Shown here: positions 23,658-33,028 of the stretch, piece after piece
Layout: each line of letters begins with the position of its first letter
Position numbering within the stretch: the stretch's first letter is position 1
Origin: Candidatus Moraniibacteriota bacterium
GTDB lineage: Bacteria > Patescibacteriota > Minisyncoccia > Moranbacterales > GCA-2747515
Length of the DNA stretch: 53,179 bases
Reading direction: 5' to 3'
Assembly: GCA_027031495.1 (NCBI GenBank)
Contig: JALVQA010000003.1
Location: 1 to 53,179 of the forward strand
Translations under genes and position numbers: made by a program
The notes under the pieces: generated by a model
Told to the model about the DNA's origin: nothing
Databases searched by the model: none
What the model saw: the letters and a program-made list of their open reading frames with translations, nothing else

Positions 23658-24288
23658 GGCAAATCAAAAACAAGTGGTATTTGTTCACGGTGGTACGGCG
23701 TGGCCATCAGAAGTTGCATTTCAGGATTATCTTGTAAACTATCCACAAGAACGTCTTGTTGAGAAGATGTTAAGAACAACCACATCATGGAGTCGGACAT
23801 TGGGCGATGTGCTCGGCCAGGAGTATGAAGTGTTAGCACCGCCAATGCCGTGTGCGCAGAATGCACGCTATAAATATTGGTCTTTATGGTTTGATAAAAT
23901 TATTCCTTTTCTGCATGATGGCGTTATTTTTGTAGGACACTCTCTTGGCGGTATCTTTTTGGCAAAATACCTCTCTGAACATACTTTGTCTGTGTGTATT
24001 GCACAACTGCATCTTGTTGCAGCACCAGTTGAAAACACGCCAGATGAGTCGCTGTGTGATTTTAATTTTACAGATCTTGCCGACATTTCTGTTATACAGG
24101 AGCGGGTGGATACAATTTACCTCTATCATTCTGAAGACGACTCTGTCGTGCCGTTTAAGGATGTTTCTGTCTATGCACACTACCTGCCACAAGCGGAAAT
24201 TGTTCGCTTTATCGATCGTGGGCATTTTCTTTCAGAAACATTTCCTGAACTTGTTTTTCGTATCAAAAAAGATAATCTATTAAAGTAG
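23641..24288 (+). CDS. Alpha/beta hydrolase (RBBP9/YdeN-like serine hydrolase)
   Basis: The 215-residue protein has VVFVHGGTAWPSE at the N-terminus (oxyanion region) and VGHSLGG with the nucleophilic Ser. SEDDSVVPFKDV supplies the Asp and IDRGHFLS the His, giving a complete Ser-Asp-His triad. The size and short cap suggest the RBBP9/YdeN group of small serine hydrolases. The substrate is unknown. It is cytoplasmic, as there is no signal peptide. It overlaps the preceding gene and is followed 6 bp later by a small disrupted gene. Confidence 0.82.
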   Translation: MKDDHKANQKQVVFVHGGTAWPSEVAFQDYLVNYPQERLVEKMLRTTTSWSRTLGDVLGQEYEVLAPPMPCAQNARYKYWSLWFDKIIPFLHDGVIFVGHSLGGIFLAKYLSEHTLSVCIAQLHLVAAPVENTPDESLCDFNFTDLADISVIQERVDTIYLYHSEDDSVVPFKDVSVYAHYLPQAEIVRFIDRGHFLSETFPELVFRIKKDNLLK

Positions 24289-24294
24289 AACTTT

Positions 24295-24555
24295 ATGACA
24301 GAACACTATAAACGTAAAGAGAATGATAATGTGCCTGACAGTGTGCGTGAACGTACAGCAGAGGATGTTGAAGCTGTAATAAAAGAGCTTTATGATCATG
24401 TGCGCGAGTTGGAAGATCTTCAGGAATAGTATGAAAAAGAATCTCGTGACCTACAAGCAGAACGTGCAATACAAAAAGAGACAGCGGATGCTGTGCGGCG
24501 TTTCTTTCAAGAATTTGCACATAATAGCGATGAAAATGTAAAAGAAATATTTTAA
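24295..24555 (+). pseudogene. Small helical gene interrupted by an in-frame TAG
   Basis: From ATG 24295 the frame reads MTEHYKRKENDNVPDSVRER and on through LYDHVRELEDLQE to a TAG at 24427-24429. The same frame then continues for 41 codons as YEKESRDLQAERAIQKE and ends DENVKEIF at TAA 24553-24555. Heptad-like hydrophobic spacing continues across the stop, so the TAG most likely replaced a Gln codon (CAG). It may be a pseudogene, a single-base sequencing difference or a readthrough site. Other genes end in TAG, so recoding is unlikely. Confidence 0.65.
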
Positions 24556-24643
24556 GCTCATTAACGAGTGGTGGCAGTACGCAACATCTTTTTATCGTGG
24601 CATACCGCCAATTGGTGATCCAAACGACGCTGATGTTGTCATT

Positions 24644-25153
24644 GTGCAGGCATTTGGGCGCAACAATGTACCGGATAAAGATCTTTATCGTATTGGTCGA
24701 TTACGTGTGCAGGGTGAGAGTGACATAAAGCTAATAGAAAAACTTGCGGATGCCGGCTTTGATCCCGGCGGTCCGAATACCGATCTTGCTAAAGAGATGC
24801 GTGATCTTATGGGGCGATACAACATACCGACGATTGCACAGTGGGAAGTAATCGTTGCGGCATTTTTAGATGACCACGAGTGGACAAAAGAACACAGTGA
24901 CGATCTTATGGCAGTATGGCCACCGCCAAGAAAACAAGCACGTTTTGATATAACACATGTCAAAAAAGAGACGGCGCGTATTATGATGGAAAAAGACTTG
25001 CATATGCCAATAGAATTGGCGCATGCGGCAATGATTGCACGCGCGTTTCTTATTGTAAAAAAAAGTTTTTGGCATAGAGCCGGTTGTTGTAAAGCAGCAT
25101 ACGTACACGTGGGACAAAAATTCTATACAAAAACAAATACAAGGGTCGTATAA
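24644..25153 (+). CDS. Hypothetical protein with unclear start (possibly YdcF-like)
   Basis: From GTG 24644 the 169-residue product begins QAFGRNNVPDKDLYRIGRL. The frame is open back to 24542 and encodes convincing protein (KLINEWWQYATSFYRGIPPI, then DPNDADVVIVQAFGRN), but no ATG, GTG or TTG lies in it, only an ATT at 24560. So the true start is non-standard or has been lost. The DVVIVQAFGRN strand and later LAHAAMIARAF helix recall the DUF218/YdcF fold, but this is weak. It follows a gene with an internal stop, so the whole stretch may be decaying. Confidence 0.5.
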   Translation: MQAFGRNNVPDKDLYRIGRLRVQGESDIKLIEKLADAGFDPGGPNTDLAKEMRDLMGRYNIPTIAQWEVIVAAFLDDHEWTKEHSDDLMAVWPPPRKQARFDITHVKKETARIMMEKDLHMPIELAHAAMIARAFLIVKKSFWHRAGCCKAAYVHVGQKFYTKTNTRVV

Positions 25154-25207
25154 ATGGATTTCTCGTGAAATATTAACTCGCATACATCACATATTAATAC
25201 GACGCGT

Positions 25208-25393
25208 ATGGTAAAAATAACACAAGAGCAAAAAAGGGCGCTGGCAATGTTGACGCAAAGAGTGCGGAATGCATACCATACAATGACGCCACAACAACAA
25301 TATGAGCTTATAAAAAAACTTGACACAATGGTGCAAGAAATTGCTCATGCATATCGCACGCGGCGCGATGGTGAGAAAGGAAAGAAAGGATGA
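25208..25393 (+). CDS. Small helical protein, 61 residues
   Basis: The product starts MVKITQEQKRALAMLTQRVR and is helical with a basic tail (RTRRDGEKGKKG). Two amphipathic helices are likely. There is no SD and no family is recognised, but the composition is protein-like and the gene lies clear of others. It converges on prmC. Confidence 0.45.
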   Translation: MVKITQEQKRALAMLTQRVRNAYHTMTPQQQYELIKKLDTMVQEIAHAYRTRRDGEKGKKG

Positions 25394-25412
25394 TAAGTGC
25401 ACGTGGTGTATT

Positions 25413-26354
25413 CTAGTGTTTAATGGCGAACTCAACAACACGCGGGCGACCGGCGAGGTCAGCGTGCGTTTGCGTTGCAAGTGAATACTTTTGTTCTTGC
25501 GATGTAATGCAATTTCTTACGTGTTTTATGAGAGGTTTTTCTTGCTGCGGATCAATTTCGCATAGAATATGCATAGGCACTTGTATACGTTCAAGGAGTG
25601 TGGCAATATCTGCAAAGAGCATTTTGTAGTGTGCTAAACCACCGTCATCAGACCACAACGCCTCTTGAGGTTCAAATGCAAGACCGCTACTTTCTTTGCG
25701 TTTGAGAAGTGTCTCTTTTGACGCATTATCAACATATGGTAAATTTGCACAAATGAGGAGATGTGCATCATGTTCAAGTATACGCATACATGCCTCGCTT
25801 TTGAGAAGCGGCGAAATGAATGGCGCATGTATAAATGCAATTTGCTCGGCAACATCAAATATTTGTGCATTACTTTCTGCAACAGTAAGTGCATCAATAT
25901 TTGTATCAGTCGCAATAAATCCACACATGTGGTCACTATAGCGAGTAGCGAGTTCTGCTGCTAATGTGACAATAATAATACCGGAGCCTGTGCCAACATC
26001 AACAATAATAAGCGGTTTTCTTGGTGATTTTTTAATGTGATTTTGTGCAATTGCAAGAGCGCGCTCGACAAGCACTTCCGTTTCCGGTCGTGGAACAAGT
26101 GTTTCTTGTGTAATGTTGAAAACACGTCCATAAAACTCTTTCTCACCAACAATGTATGCAAGAGGTTCATTGGCAGCACGTCTTTGTGTATATTCTTTGA
26201 AAAGTGATACATTGTGATGATCTATTGTCTGTTCCGGAAATGCAATAACATCTGCACGCTTAATCTTGAGTATGTGCGCCAGTATAATTTCAGCATCGTG
26301 GCGATTACATGGCGCGCTTGCAAGAAGACTTGCAACTGTGTGCTGTATTGTCAT
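25413..26354 (-). CDS. prmC: Peptide chain release factor glutamine methyltransferase
   Basis: The 313-residue protein has the PrmC/HemK plan. A helical N-terminal domain is followed by PLAYIVGEKEFYGR and LVPRPETEVLVERAL, then the SAM-binding DVGTGSGIIIVTLA. The substrate motif reads NLPYVD instead of the usual NPPY, a mild variant. It methylates the Gln of the GGQ motif in release factors, boosting termination. It lies 12 bp downstream of the PP2C-like membrane gene on the same strand, so the two are probably cotranscribed. Confidence 0.9.
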   Translation of the reverse strand: MTIQHTVASLLASAPCNRHDAEIILAHILKIKRADVIAFPEQTIDHHNVSLFKEYTQRRAANEPLAYIVGEKEFYGRVFNITQETLVPRPETEVLVERALAIAQNHIKKSPRKPLIIVDVGTGSGIIIVTLAAELATRYSDHMCGFIATDTNIDALTVAESNAQIFDVAEQIAFIHAPFISPLLKSEACMRILEHDAHLLICANLPYVDNASKETLLKRKESSGLAFEPQEALWSDDGGLAHYKMLFADIATLLERIQVPMHILCEIDPQQEKPLIKHVRNCITSQEQKYSLATQTHADLAGRPRVVEFAIKH

Positions 26355-26366
26355 AGGGATATTCTG

Positions 26367-28967
26367 TTAGTAACGGTATGTTGCAAGTGTGCCATCGTCC
26401 AAAAGTAGTGCAATTGTTGAAAGTCTTTCATTGACAGTAAACGATCGTGCTGTTGCAAAATCGTCATTTGTAATATCAACACTAATTGCACCACTTTTTT
26501 TATTGAGCGCAACAATGCGTCGTGCAGAACGATCAAGAATGAAGAGTGGTGCGCTCTCACGTGATGTAAAAAGCGCATCGGCATGAAGAGGGTGTTCTGT
26601 TTGAGGCGATGGCATTTGTATTTTTTTGTGACTGAAAAATGCGGAAAGAGTACCGTCACGATCGGCGAGATAAATTGTGCCGTCAATAACAATAGAGCGT
26701 GGTGTGTTAAACTCGCTATCATCCGTAAGCCACTTGAGAGCATCACCAAAACCACCAGGCACGCGTGGATAGCGGTAGATATTATTTGCGGAACTGTCAA
26801 AGAGGTAAAGGTACGTAAGATATGTTGCCATCGCGTCAACATGTACTTTTTTAGGGATGGTGATGTTGTTTTCTTTAAATTTTGTGAGCCCTTTTGGTGT
26901 AAAAGAGATGATCGTATTATTTTTTGTACGCAAAAATATCATATTAAGATCATTCATTGCGACTGCTTCTACAATTTGCGAGCGATATTTCTGAGGGATA
27001 GCAAAATCCCTCTTCGAATGCGCGTTTATAATATGAGTAATTTTTTGTGGCGTAACGACATATGTTTCACCACGGAGACTGACAAGTGTAATAGTATTCG
27101 CATCTTTATTGATTGTATATGCACGGCTGACAGGTGTACTTGTTGTGTTTGCATTGTGTGCATCTTGTTTCTTTTGTTGAGTGTTTTTTGTCGGTTGCAT
27201 TACTTCACGTGTTGTCTTTTGTGGTGTGTATAGGAAATTGTTAAATATGAGTGGTCCTACAATGATGATAGCAATGATAGCACCGGCAATAATTTGCTGA
27301 CGTAGCGTGAGTGCGCGCAAGGAAGCGATAGCGCGCCGCGGATGTGGTAGCAGGTTTGATACATTGGTACTAGCGGACTGCAAAAGAGTACGGGTACGCG
27401 ATAGTATGTTTGATATGTGTGCAGTTGTAGTATGTACAAAGTGCTCATCTTCATTCACGTCATGGTATGTTGCATCGTCTTTCTCCTGCGCTGTGCGTGC
27501 ATAAAAATCATCGAGAGCCGATATGTTGCCACGTTGTGTTTTGGCATCTTCAGTTTTCTGGTTTTTATATTCTCTAATTTTCCTTTGAAGTGGTGAGTGT
27601 GAATATGTGTTTTTGTCATCTTGTTCTTTTCGTTTTGCTTCCGAAGATACAGAGTGACTGTGTATGCGTGCATTGTGTTGTTGTGTATCACGTACATTGT
27701 CCACATTTGTCACAGCAGGAAATGCGGGATCGGAATCGGTAGAAGCAGTAGGTGTGTCATGATAAGTACTTGCAATATTCTCTTTATGTCTGATGTAGTT
27801 ACGCATGTTTTTGTGTGCATGCCCAATAGCAATGCGTGCTTTTTGTGCTAAAGCGCGTGCTTTTGCAAGAGCTATTGAGAATGATGTACATGTTGCTTTC
27901 CGCGTACGTTTTGCAATTATGTGCGACTTCTCGGCGCTTATCGTACGAAGTGTTTGTAGGTTGCGCATCAGCGCCATACCATTGCGTCGCAGCGCTGTGC
28001 GCAAAGAAAACGTGTACTCTCGCAAAACCTCGTTGAAGGGCGTTCGCTGTGTGTCCGTCTCATCACCTTGAAGATAGATGTGGCCGGGAGACATATTCTC
28101 CTCATTCTCTTCATCTGACAATGTTTCTTTGTGTGTGATATACTGGTTTTTGTCATTGTTCTGCGATGACTGCGCATTATTAGTGGCAAATGCTTGTGCG
28201 CTAAAAACATTTTCCGGGATAGTAATATTTTCTTCTTCAACGTCAAATGCGGCGCTGCGCCGTGCAATTTCTGTGCGTTTTGGTATTACTTCGACAATGT
28301 GTACGCAACTACCATCAGTTTGGTTGACAAGTGCTGTGCGAAAAAGTTGTTCACGCTGACGGATATCTGTGTAGTGCAGGCATGCACGTTCACATTCATC
28401 ATGAGGTAAAACATTCTCAATTTCGCGGGAAGCGATAATAAATGTATCTTTTTCTTGCAGTGGACCACACGCAATGTCGCTGAACGTAGAAAGAATTGAA
28501 GGCGTTTCGTCATCATTCGGTAGCGTGTTAATGCGCATGAGTGCGTTATTGCGAAAGAGGAGAATACTTGCGTGACCACATGAGCTGAAGCAAACAGATG
28601 TTTTTGTAAAGACACATACCGCACCGTCAATCTTACCAATCCATTGTGTTGTATTCTGCCTGGCAAGTTCGCCGAGCGCCATATTTACTTTTGCAAGCGC
28701 TGTTTCAAATGCCTTCTCCGTGCCATGACGCATGGATGCATAAAATTCTTTCTTAACAATAGATGTAAGAAAGTTGGCAATATATGCATTTTCCTCGCTT
28801 TCATCGTAGATGCGAAAAAAACCAACAAGTGATCCATGATCGCGCTCGATAATGTTTTGCGGAACAATAGAGAATGTATCAATGTATGGTGCAATCGCAC
28901 GACTGTTGGCAACAGTTACCGATGCTATAACATGCGAGAAATGCTGCTTGTTCTGTGTTTCTTTCAT
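26367..28967 (-). CDS. Membrane protein with PP2C-like N-terminal domain and extracytoplasmic C-terminal region
   Basis: The 866-residue protein starts with a region of about 240 residues resembling a PP2C/SpoIIE-type phosphatase fold (GFFRIYDESEENAYIANFL, VCFSSCGHASILLFRNNAL, DTFIIASREIENVL). The metal-binding aspartates are not clearly kept, so it may be inactive. A long polar linker (about 240-570) leads to one membrane helix, QIIAGAIIAIIIVGPLIFNN. The C-terminal 270 residues (VSLRGETYVVTPQKITHIIN, NNIYRYPRVPGGF) look like beta-propeller repeats outside the cell. It may link an outside signal to a phosphatase-like domain. Confidence 0.68.
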   Translation of the reverse strand: MKETQNKQHFSHVIASVTVANSRAIAPYIDTFSIVPQNIIERDHGSLVGFFRIYDESEENAYIANFLTSIVKKEFYASMRHGTEKAFETALAKVNMALGELARQNTTQWIGKIDGAVCVFTKTSVCFSSCGHASILLFRNNALMRINTLPNDDETPSILSTFSDIACGPLQEKDTFIIASREIENVLPHDECERACLHYTDIRQREQLFRTALVNQTDGSCVHIVEVIPKRTEIARRSAAFDVEEENITIPENVFSAQAFATNNAQSSQNNDKNQYITHKETLSDEENEENMSPGHIYLQGDETDTQRTPFNEVLREYTFSLRTALRRNGMALMRNLQTLRTISAEKSHIIAKRTRKATCTSFSIALAKARALAQKARIAIGHAHKNMRNYIRHKENIASTYHDTPTASTDSDPAFPAVTNVDNVRDTQQHNARIHSHSVSSEAKRKEQDDKNTYSHSPLQRKIREYKNQKTEDAKTQRGNISALDDFYARTAQEKDDATYHDVNEDEHFVHTTTAHISNILSRTRTLLQSASTNVSNLLPHPRRAIASLRALTLRQQIIAGAIIAIIIVGPLIFNNFLYTPQKTTREVMQPTKNTQQKKQDAHNANTTSTPVSRAYTINKDANTITLVSLRGETYVVTPQKITHIINAHSKRDFAIPQKYRSQIVEAVAMNDLNMIFLRTKNNTIISFTPKGLTKFKENNITIPKKVHVDAMATYLTYLYLFDSSANNIYRYPRVPGGFGDALKWLTDDSEFNTPRSIVIDGTIYLADRDGTLSAFFSHKKIQMPSPQTEHPLHADALFTSRESAPLFILDRSARRIVALNKKSGAISVDITNDDFATARSFTVNERLSTIALLLDDGTLATYRY

Positions 28968-29104
28968 ATGTCGCTATTATACTACATTTTTTTACACAGA
29001 TAAATGCAGTATATAGAGATGGTTCTCCGAGCCACCATCTTACTATATTATAGTATCAATGAATATATACCTTTTTAGCTAGTGTTTTTTAATTTTCAAA
29101 AAGA

Positions 29105-29134
29105 AATCCCCACACACTTTGGCGCATGGGGATT
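29105..29134 (-). terminator. Terminator for the minus-strand membrane gene
   Basis: AATCCCCA (29105-29112) and TGGGGATT (29127-29134) form an 8-bp stem. On the minus strand the stem is followed by TCTTTTTG, which fits an intrinsic terminator 16 bp after the stop at 29150. Confidence 0.65.
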
Positions 29135-29149
29135 GTTGGAGAAATAATC

Positions 29150-29626
29150 CTATAAAAGGTCTGCAAGAAGCACAAAAGCTACTAATGCGGAACCAATGCA
29201 AATAATGAATATGTGCCAATAACGCACAAACGTGACATCAAACGCAATATCCGGCAATTCACGTATGATACCACGTATATCGTCAAGCGCCACCTGATAT
29301 ACGGTGTCGTTCTCTGGCACGTTTTCAATGCTTTCAAGACGACCGATAATATTACCTACAGACCTATAGTATAATGCAAGGTCATTTGCAGGTGTCTTGA
29401 AAAATAGCGCAGTGTGACCGTGTGTCAGATCATGCTTTTCCATATTCTGTTTTAGTCTTTCCATGTAATGTAACATGTCCGTGCGGTTTGCTGCTACTTG
29501 TGCTCTCTGGAGCACAGCGTCAATATCGCGTTCGTATGTGTATTTTACATATACGAAGAACACGATGTTTAGTATTGTTATGATAACTGTAATAGTAAGC
29601 AGTGTTACTGTACGTGTTCTGCTCAT
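29150..29626 (-). CDS. Membrane protein with two helices flanking an outside domain
   Basis: The 158-residue product has an N-terminal helix (TLLTITVIITILNIVFFVYV) and a C-terminal helix (WHIFIICIGSALVAFVLLAD). Between them is a mainly helical domain of about 100 residues (DIDAVLQRAQVAANRTDMLH). The topology resembles four-helix sensor or scaffold proteins, but no signalling domain follows. No family is recognised. AGGAG lies 9 bp before the ATG, and it has its own terminator. Confidence 0.65.
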   Translation of the reverse strand: MSRTRTVTLLTITVIITILNIVFFVYVKYTYERDIDAVLQRAQVAANRTDMLHYMERLKQNMEKHDLTHGHTALFFKTPANDLALYYRSVGNIIGRLESIENVPENDTVYQVALDDIRGIIRELPDIAFDVTFVRYWHIFIICIGSALVAFVLLADLL

Positions 29627-29861
29627 TCTTCGCTCTCCTATTCTATTCTATTATATGGTAAGGTGCTGTGATGTACAACGTGCAACATCAGTACAAGTAT
29701 GTTCCTATTTTATTACATTTGTCAAATTTTTATAGATCTAGTAGAGGTATGGGGAATCCTGATAAAACGTTGCTGCACGCGTATCTACATGTGTTATTGA
29801 CATGCGTATTGCAGCATCGTACTATAGTAATTATAATAAACGTTCACACAGGATCATGATT

Positions 29862-30629
29862 ATGGGAAAGGTTTTGGTTGTACAATTTCGTGTAAAAAAA
29901 GATGCCATTAAAACCGAACGTGATGATATAGTACGTACAATCGGTGGATATGTTGACTTGGATTTTGTCAGTGCGGTAAAAGACGATGTTAAGTGGGATA
30001 ATCCGGAGCGCATCCTTTCTGATTATCATGGTGTTATTCTTGGCGGTTCGGGAGATATGCATTTTGATGCTGGTGGTAAGCGTGGTGATGTTGCATATGA
30101 TCTGATGCATGAGACAGCGACAAAAATACGTCCATTTTTGTTGTATCTTGTGGAAAATGATATTCCAACACTTGGTATTTGCTTAGGGCATCAATTACTT
30201 GCTCATGCTATGGGGACTGATGTAAAACATCAGAAACATCAATCAAAAACGGGTACATTTACTGTGAAAAATATGTGTGCCAGCGATGATCCGCTCTTTG
30301 GAAATATCCCACAAGAATTTGCTGCGCAATATGGTCATAAAGATGCTCTCACGTGTCTACCAAAGGGCGCGACGCTTCTTGTGGCTGGTGATAAATGTGA
30401 CTTTGGTGCTGTGCGCTATGGGAAGAACGTGTACTCAACGCAGTTTCATCCCGAGATGGATCGTGATTCCATGGTGCGACGTATTGAGGCGCATCCGGAG
30501 TATTTACCAGATGGTGTGTCTGTAAATGACGTTTTTGCACCGTCACCACATGCTTCAAAAGTCCTTGTTAATTTTGCGCATTTTGTAAATCGATGTGCAC
30601 AAAACAGCTCTTGCGCTGGTATGCACTGA
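29862..30629 (+). CDS. Class I glutamine amidotransferase (GMP synthase-like)
   Basis: The protein of about 255 residues has LGICLGHQLLAHAMG with the nucleophilic Cys and FHPEMD with His and Glu, a complete class I GATase triad. GVILGGSGDMHFDAGG matches the loop of GuaA-related stand-alone amidotransferases. The acceptor domain is missing, so it may hydrolyse glutamine or a gamma-glutamyl compound alone, or work with an unlinked partner. ATG 29862 is preferred because AGGA lies 8 bp upstream; ATG 29856 is also in frame. Confidence 0.8.
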   Translation: MGKVLVVQFRVKKDAIKTERDDIVRTIGGYVDLDFVSAVKDDVKWDNPERILSDYHGVILGGSGDMHFDAGGKRGDVAYDLMHETATKIRPFLLYLVENDIPTLGICLGHQLLAHAMGTDVKHQKHQSKTGTFTVKNMCASDDPLFGNIPQEFAAQYGHKDALTCLPKGATLLVAGDKCDFGAVRYGKNVYSTQFHPEMDRDSMVRRIEAHPEYLPDGVSVNDVFAPSPHASKVLVNFAHFVNRCAQNSSCAGMH

Positions 30630-30689
30630 TAGGTATACTAAAATAAAGAGGGAAGGGGCATAATTTCTGTTTTAACGAAGAATCATTGT

Positions 30690-31307
30690 ATGTCTGATGT
30701 TCTTACGTCGCTTTTTGGTTCAAAAGCGCGGGTGCGTGTGTTGCGCATTCTTCTTTTTAATGAAGGGGCGCAATTTACTGTTGCTGAGATTGCAAAACGC
30801 ACGCAAATTAATTCTCTTGATGTACGTCGCGAAATGCGTATGTTGGAGCGCATTGATTTTGCAAAAGCACGTCGTGTAAAAAAGCGGAAATACTACTCTG
30901 TAAATGAAGATTTTCCATTGAAAGATGAATTGACGGCACTTTTTGCACGTGCAACGGTAACGCCTGAATGCAAGAGTCTCGCGCAGGTAGAGAAAATTGG
31001 TGATGTGCACCTCGCTCTTGTAAGCGGTATTTTTCTTAACTACACAAAGGCGCGTGCTGATATTTTTATTGTTGCAAACGATGTGAGTCGCACGCGTCTT
31101 AAAAAGTGGATTTCCACACTGGAAGCGGAAACAGGGCGTGAGGTGAGTTATGTGCTTCTTACGATGGAGGAGTATAAATACAGAATCAATATGTCCGACC
31201 GTTTTTTACAAGATTTTCTGCAAGGACCGTACGATGAAATTGTCAACAAAATGCCACACTTTAAGCGAACGGTGAGTGCAATAAAACGTCGGGGTATTAT
31301 GATTTAA
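30690..31307 (+). CDS. Winged-helix regulator with nucleotidyltransferase-like C-terminal domain
   Basis: The 205-residue product begins MSDVLTSLFGSKARVRVLRI and has an ArsR/MarR-like winged helix (TVAEIAKRTQINSLDVRREM, MLERIDFAKARRVKKRKYY). The C-terminal half (ADIFIVANDVSRTRLKKWIS, TGREVSYVLLTMEEYKYRIN) resembles the small nucleotidyltransferase-like domain found in such fusions in candidate-phyla bacteria. It probably controls transcription; the target is unknown. It lies 60 bp after the amidotransferase gene and 10 bp before rmuC. Confidence 0.75.
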   Translation: MSDVLTSLFGSKARVRVLRILLFNEGAQFTVAEIAKRTQINSLDVRREMRMLERIDFAKARRVKKRKYYSVNEDFPLKDELTALFARATVTPECKSLAQVEKIGDVHLALVSGIFLNYTKARADIFIVANDVSRTRLKKWISTLEAETGREVSYVLLTMEEYKYRINMSDRFLQDFLQGPYDEIVNKMPHFKRTVSAIKRRGIMI

Positions 31308-31317
31308 AATTCATCTC

Positions 31318-32496
31318 ATGAGCGAACTTTTTCTTTTGTTATTGGGTATTGCCATTATCGCACTGCTTGGCGGTATAATCTTTTTATTATGGCGGCAGTC
31401 TGCACGTGCGCGAACAGAAAATAACAATATTACTGAAGAGCGTCTTGTTCAATTGCAAAATGAATTGCATAATACCATATCTGCAATTAATGCACAATTC
31501 GGCGTTTTAACAGAGACGTTTGACAGGCGACTTGCAGAAAATACGGCGCAACTTGATGTGCGGTTGAATAATGCCGCGCAATCCATTGCTACCATGCAGA
31601 AAGTGATCAATGAACAGTTATCACACAGCACAAAACGCATTGATCAACGTATGGACGCAACAGCACAATCATTTACACAAGTTAAAGAATTGTTAGCGAA
31701 AGTAGAGTCCTCAAATCAGCGTCTCATAGAAGTTGGTAAGGATGTGGCAAGTTTACAGGATATCTTGACAGCACCAAAACTGCGTGGCGGTTTCGGTGAA
31801 CTAATGCTTGGCGACTTGCTTGCAAGTATGTTACCTGCTGAGCGCTATGAGTTGCAACATCGTTTCTCAAGTGGTGAGGTTGTTGATGCTGTTATCAAGT
31901 TGCGTGATAACACACTTATTAGCGTTGATTCAAAATTTCCATTGGAGAATTTTAAGCGTATTCTTGCATCAGATGTTTCTGAGGGCGAACAGAAAGCTGC
32001 ACGACGTGCTTTTGTGAGCGATGTCAAAAAACATGTCCAGGCAATTGCGCAGAAATATATTGTGCCAGAGGAGGGAACATTGGAATTTGCACTGATGTAC
32101 ATACCGGCGGAAAATGTGTACTATGAAACAATTGTTTCTGATAAAGATGGTCATGGGCTTTTGGAGTATTTCTTTAAACATCGTGTAATTCCTGTTTCCC
32201 CAAATTCTTTTTATGCATATCTCATGACGATCGTTTTTGGTCTACGTGGACTGCGCATAGAAAAGCGTGCGCGAGAAATGATTGGTGCGATTGATAAACT
32301 GGGACGAGAGCATGAGCGGTTTGCAGATGAATTTGATGTTCTTGGTAAACATATTGGTAATGCGCAGAAAAAGTATGAAGATGCAAGTAGGCGTTTTGAC
32401 CGCATTGTAACGCATGTTGATCGCATTAAGAGCACATCAGCAAGAAACGATACATCTCTTTCTGAGGGAGACACTGATATGCGTGAGAGTAAGTAG
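31318..32496 (+). CDS. rmuC: DNA recombination protein RmuC
   Basis: The 392-residue protein has an N-terminal membrane helix (LFLLLLGIAIIALLGGIIFL), a coiled-coil region (about 40-150), and the RmuC nuclease-fold domain with LRGGFGELMLGDLLASMLP and ISVDSKFPLENFKR. RmuC proteins limit rearrangements between inverted repeats in DNA. Length matches the family. It ends 9 bp before the next gene. Confidence 0.92.
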   Translation: MSELFLLLLGIAIIALLGGIIFLLWRQSARARTENNNITEERLVQLQNELHNTISAINAQFGVLTETFDRRLAENTAQLDVRLNNAAQSIATMQKVINEQLSHSTKRIDQRMDATAQSFTQVKELLAKVESSNQRLIEVGKDVASLQDILTAPKLRGGFGELMLGDLLASMLPAERYELQHRFSSGEVVDAVIKLRDNTLISVDSKFPLENFKRILASDVSEGEQKAARRAFVSDVKKHVQAIAQKYIVPEEGTLEFALMYIPAENVYYETIVSDKDGHGLLEYFFKHRVIPVSPNSFYAYLMTIVFGLRGLRIEKRAREMIGAIDKLGREHERFADEFDVLGKHIGNAQKKYEDASRRFDRIVTHVDRIKSTSARNDTSLSEGDTDMRESK

Positions 32497-32505
32497 AGAT
32501 ATTAT

Positions 32506-32961
32506 ATGGCTACACCGATACCGCGACACACACCAACACCATCGCAGCATATTCTCGATAAGATTTACGCAAAGAAGGCGGCGATTGATCGTGCCGAGCG
32601 TCCACGTGTGCGCGATTTTTTTGCGAACAATATTGTACAGTGGCTCCTCTTAGTGAACATAGTTATTATTGTTAGCACTGCCGTTTTGTTGTGGTGGTTT
32701 ATTCATCCGACAGAATATGATATTATTTTTCGTTACAATGCTTTTTTTGGCGTTAGTAACGATATGTTTAGACCGTGGTGGCACGTGTATTATATTATTG
32801 CTTTTGGCTGTGGCGTGCTCCTGTTTAATACACTTCTTGCTCTTGTTTCATATTATTTTCGTGAACGTATTGCTAGTTATATTTTTCTTCTTGGCACTTT
32901 TCTTGCGCAACTTACTTTATTAATTGGTGCGATTGCAGTTGTTATTGTCAATCATCAATAA
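32506..32961 (+). CDS. Small membrane protein of unknown function
   Basis: The 151-residue protein has a polar N-terminus (TPIPRHTPTPSQHILDKIYA) and three hydrophobic segments (WLLLVNIVIIVSTAVLLWWF, YYIIAFGCGVLLFNTLLALV, IFLLGTFLAQLTLLIGAIAV). The layout is common in small membrane proteins near rmuC in candidate-phyla genomes, but no function is known to me. It is probably cotranscribed with rmuC and the glycosyltransferase. Confidence 0.7.
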   Translation: MATPIPRHTPTPSQHILDKIYAKKAAIDRAERPRVRDFFANNIVQWLLLVNIVIIVSTAVLLWWFIHPTEYDIIFRYNAFFGVSNDMFRPWWHVYYIIAFGCGVLLFNTLLALVSYYFRERIASYIFLLGTFLAQLTLLIGAIAVVIVNHQ

Positions 32962-33028
32962 GAGGTGTACGTGTACGATTTTTCTTGTTACTCTAGAGGT
33001 AATTGAGTGTAGTGTGATAACTTTTCTT

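Noticed and set aside
24427-24429. Recoded TAG
   Set aside because: Other genes such as glmS end normally in TAG and no pyrrolysine-type genes were seen.
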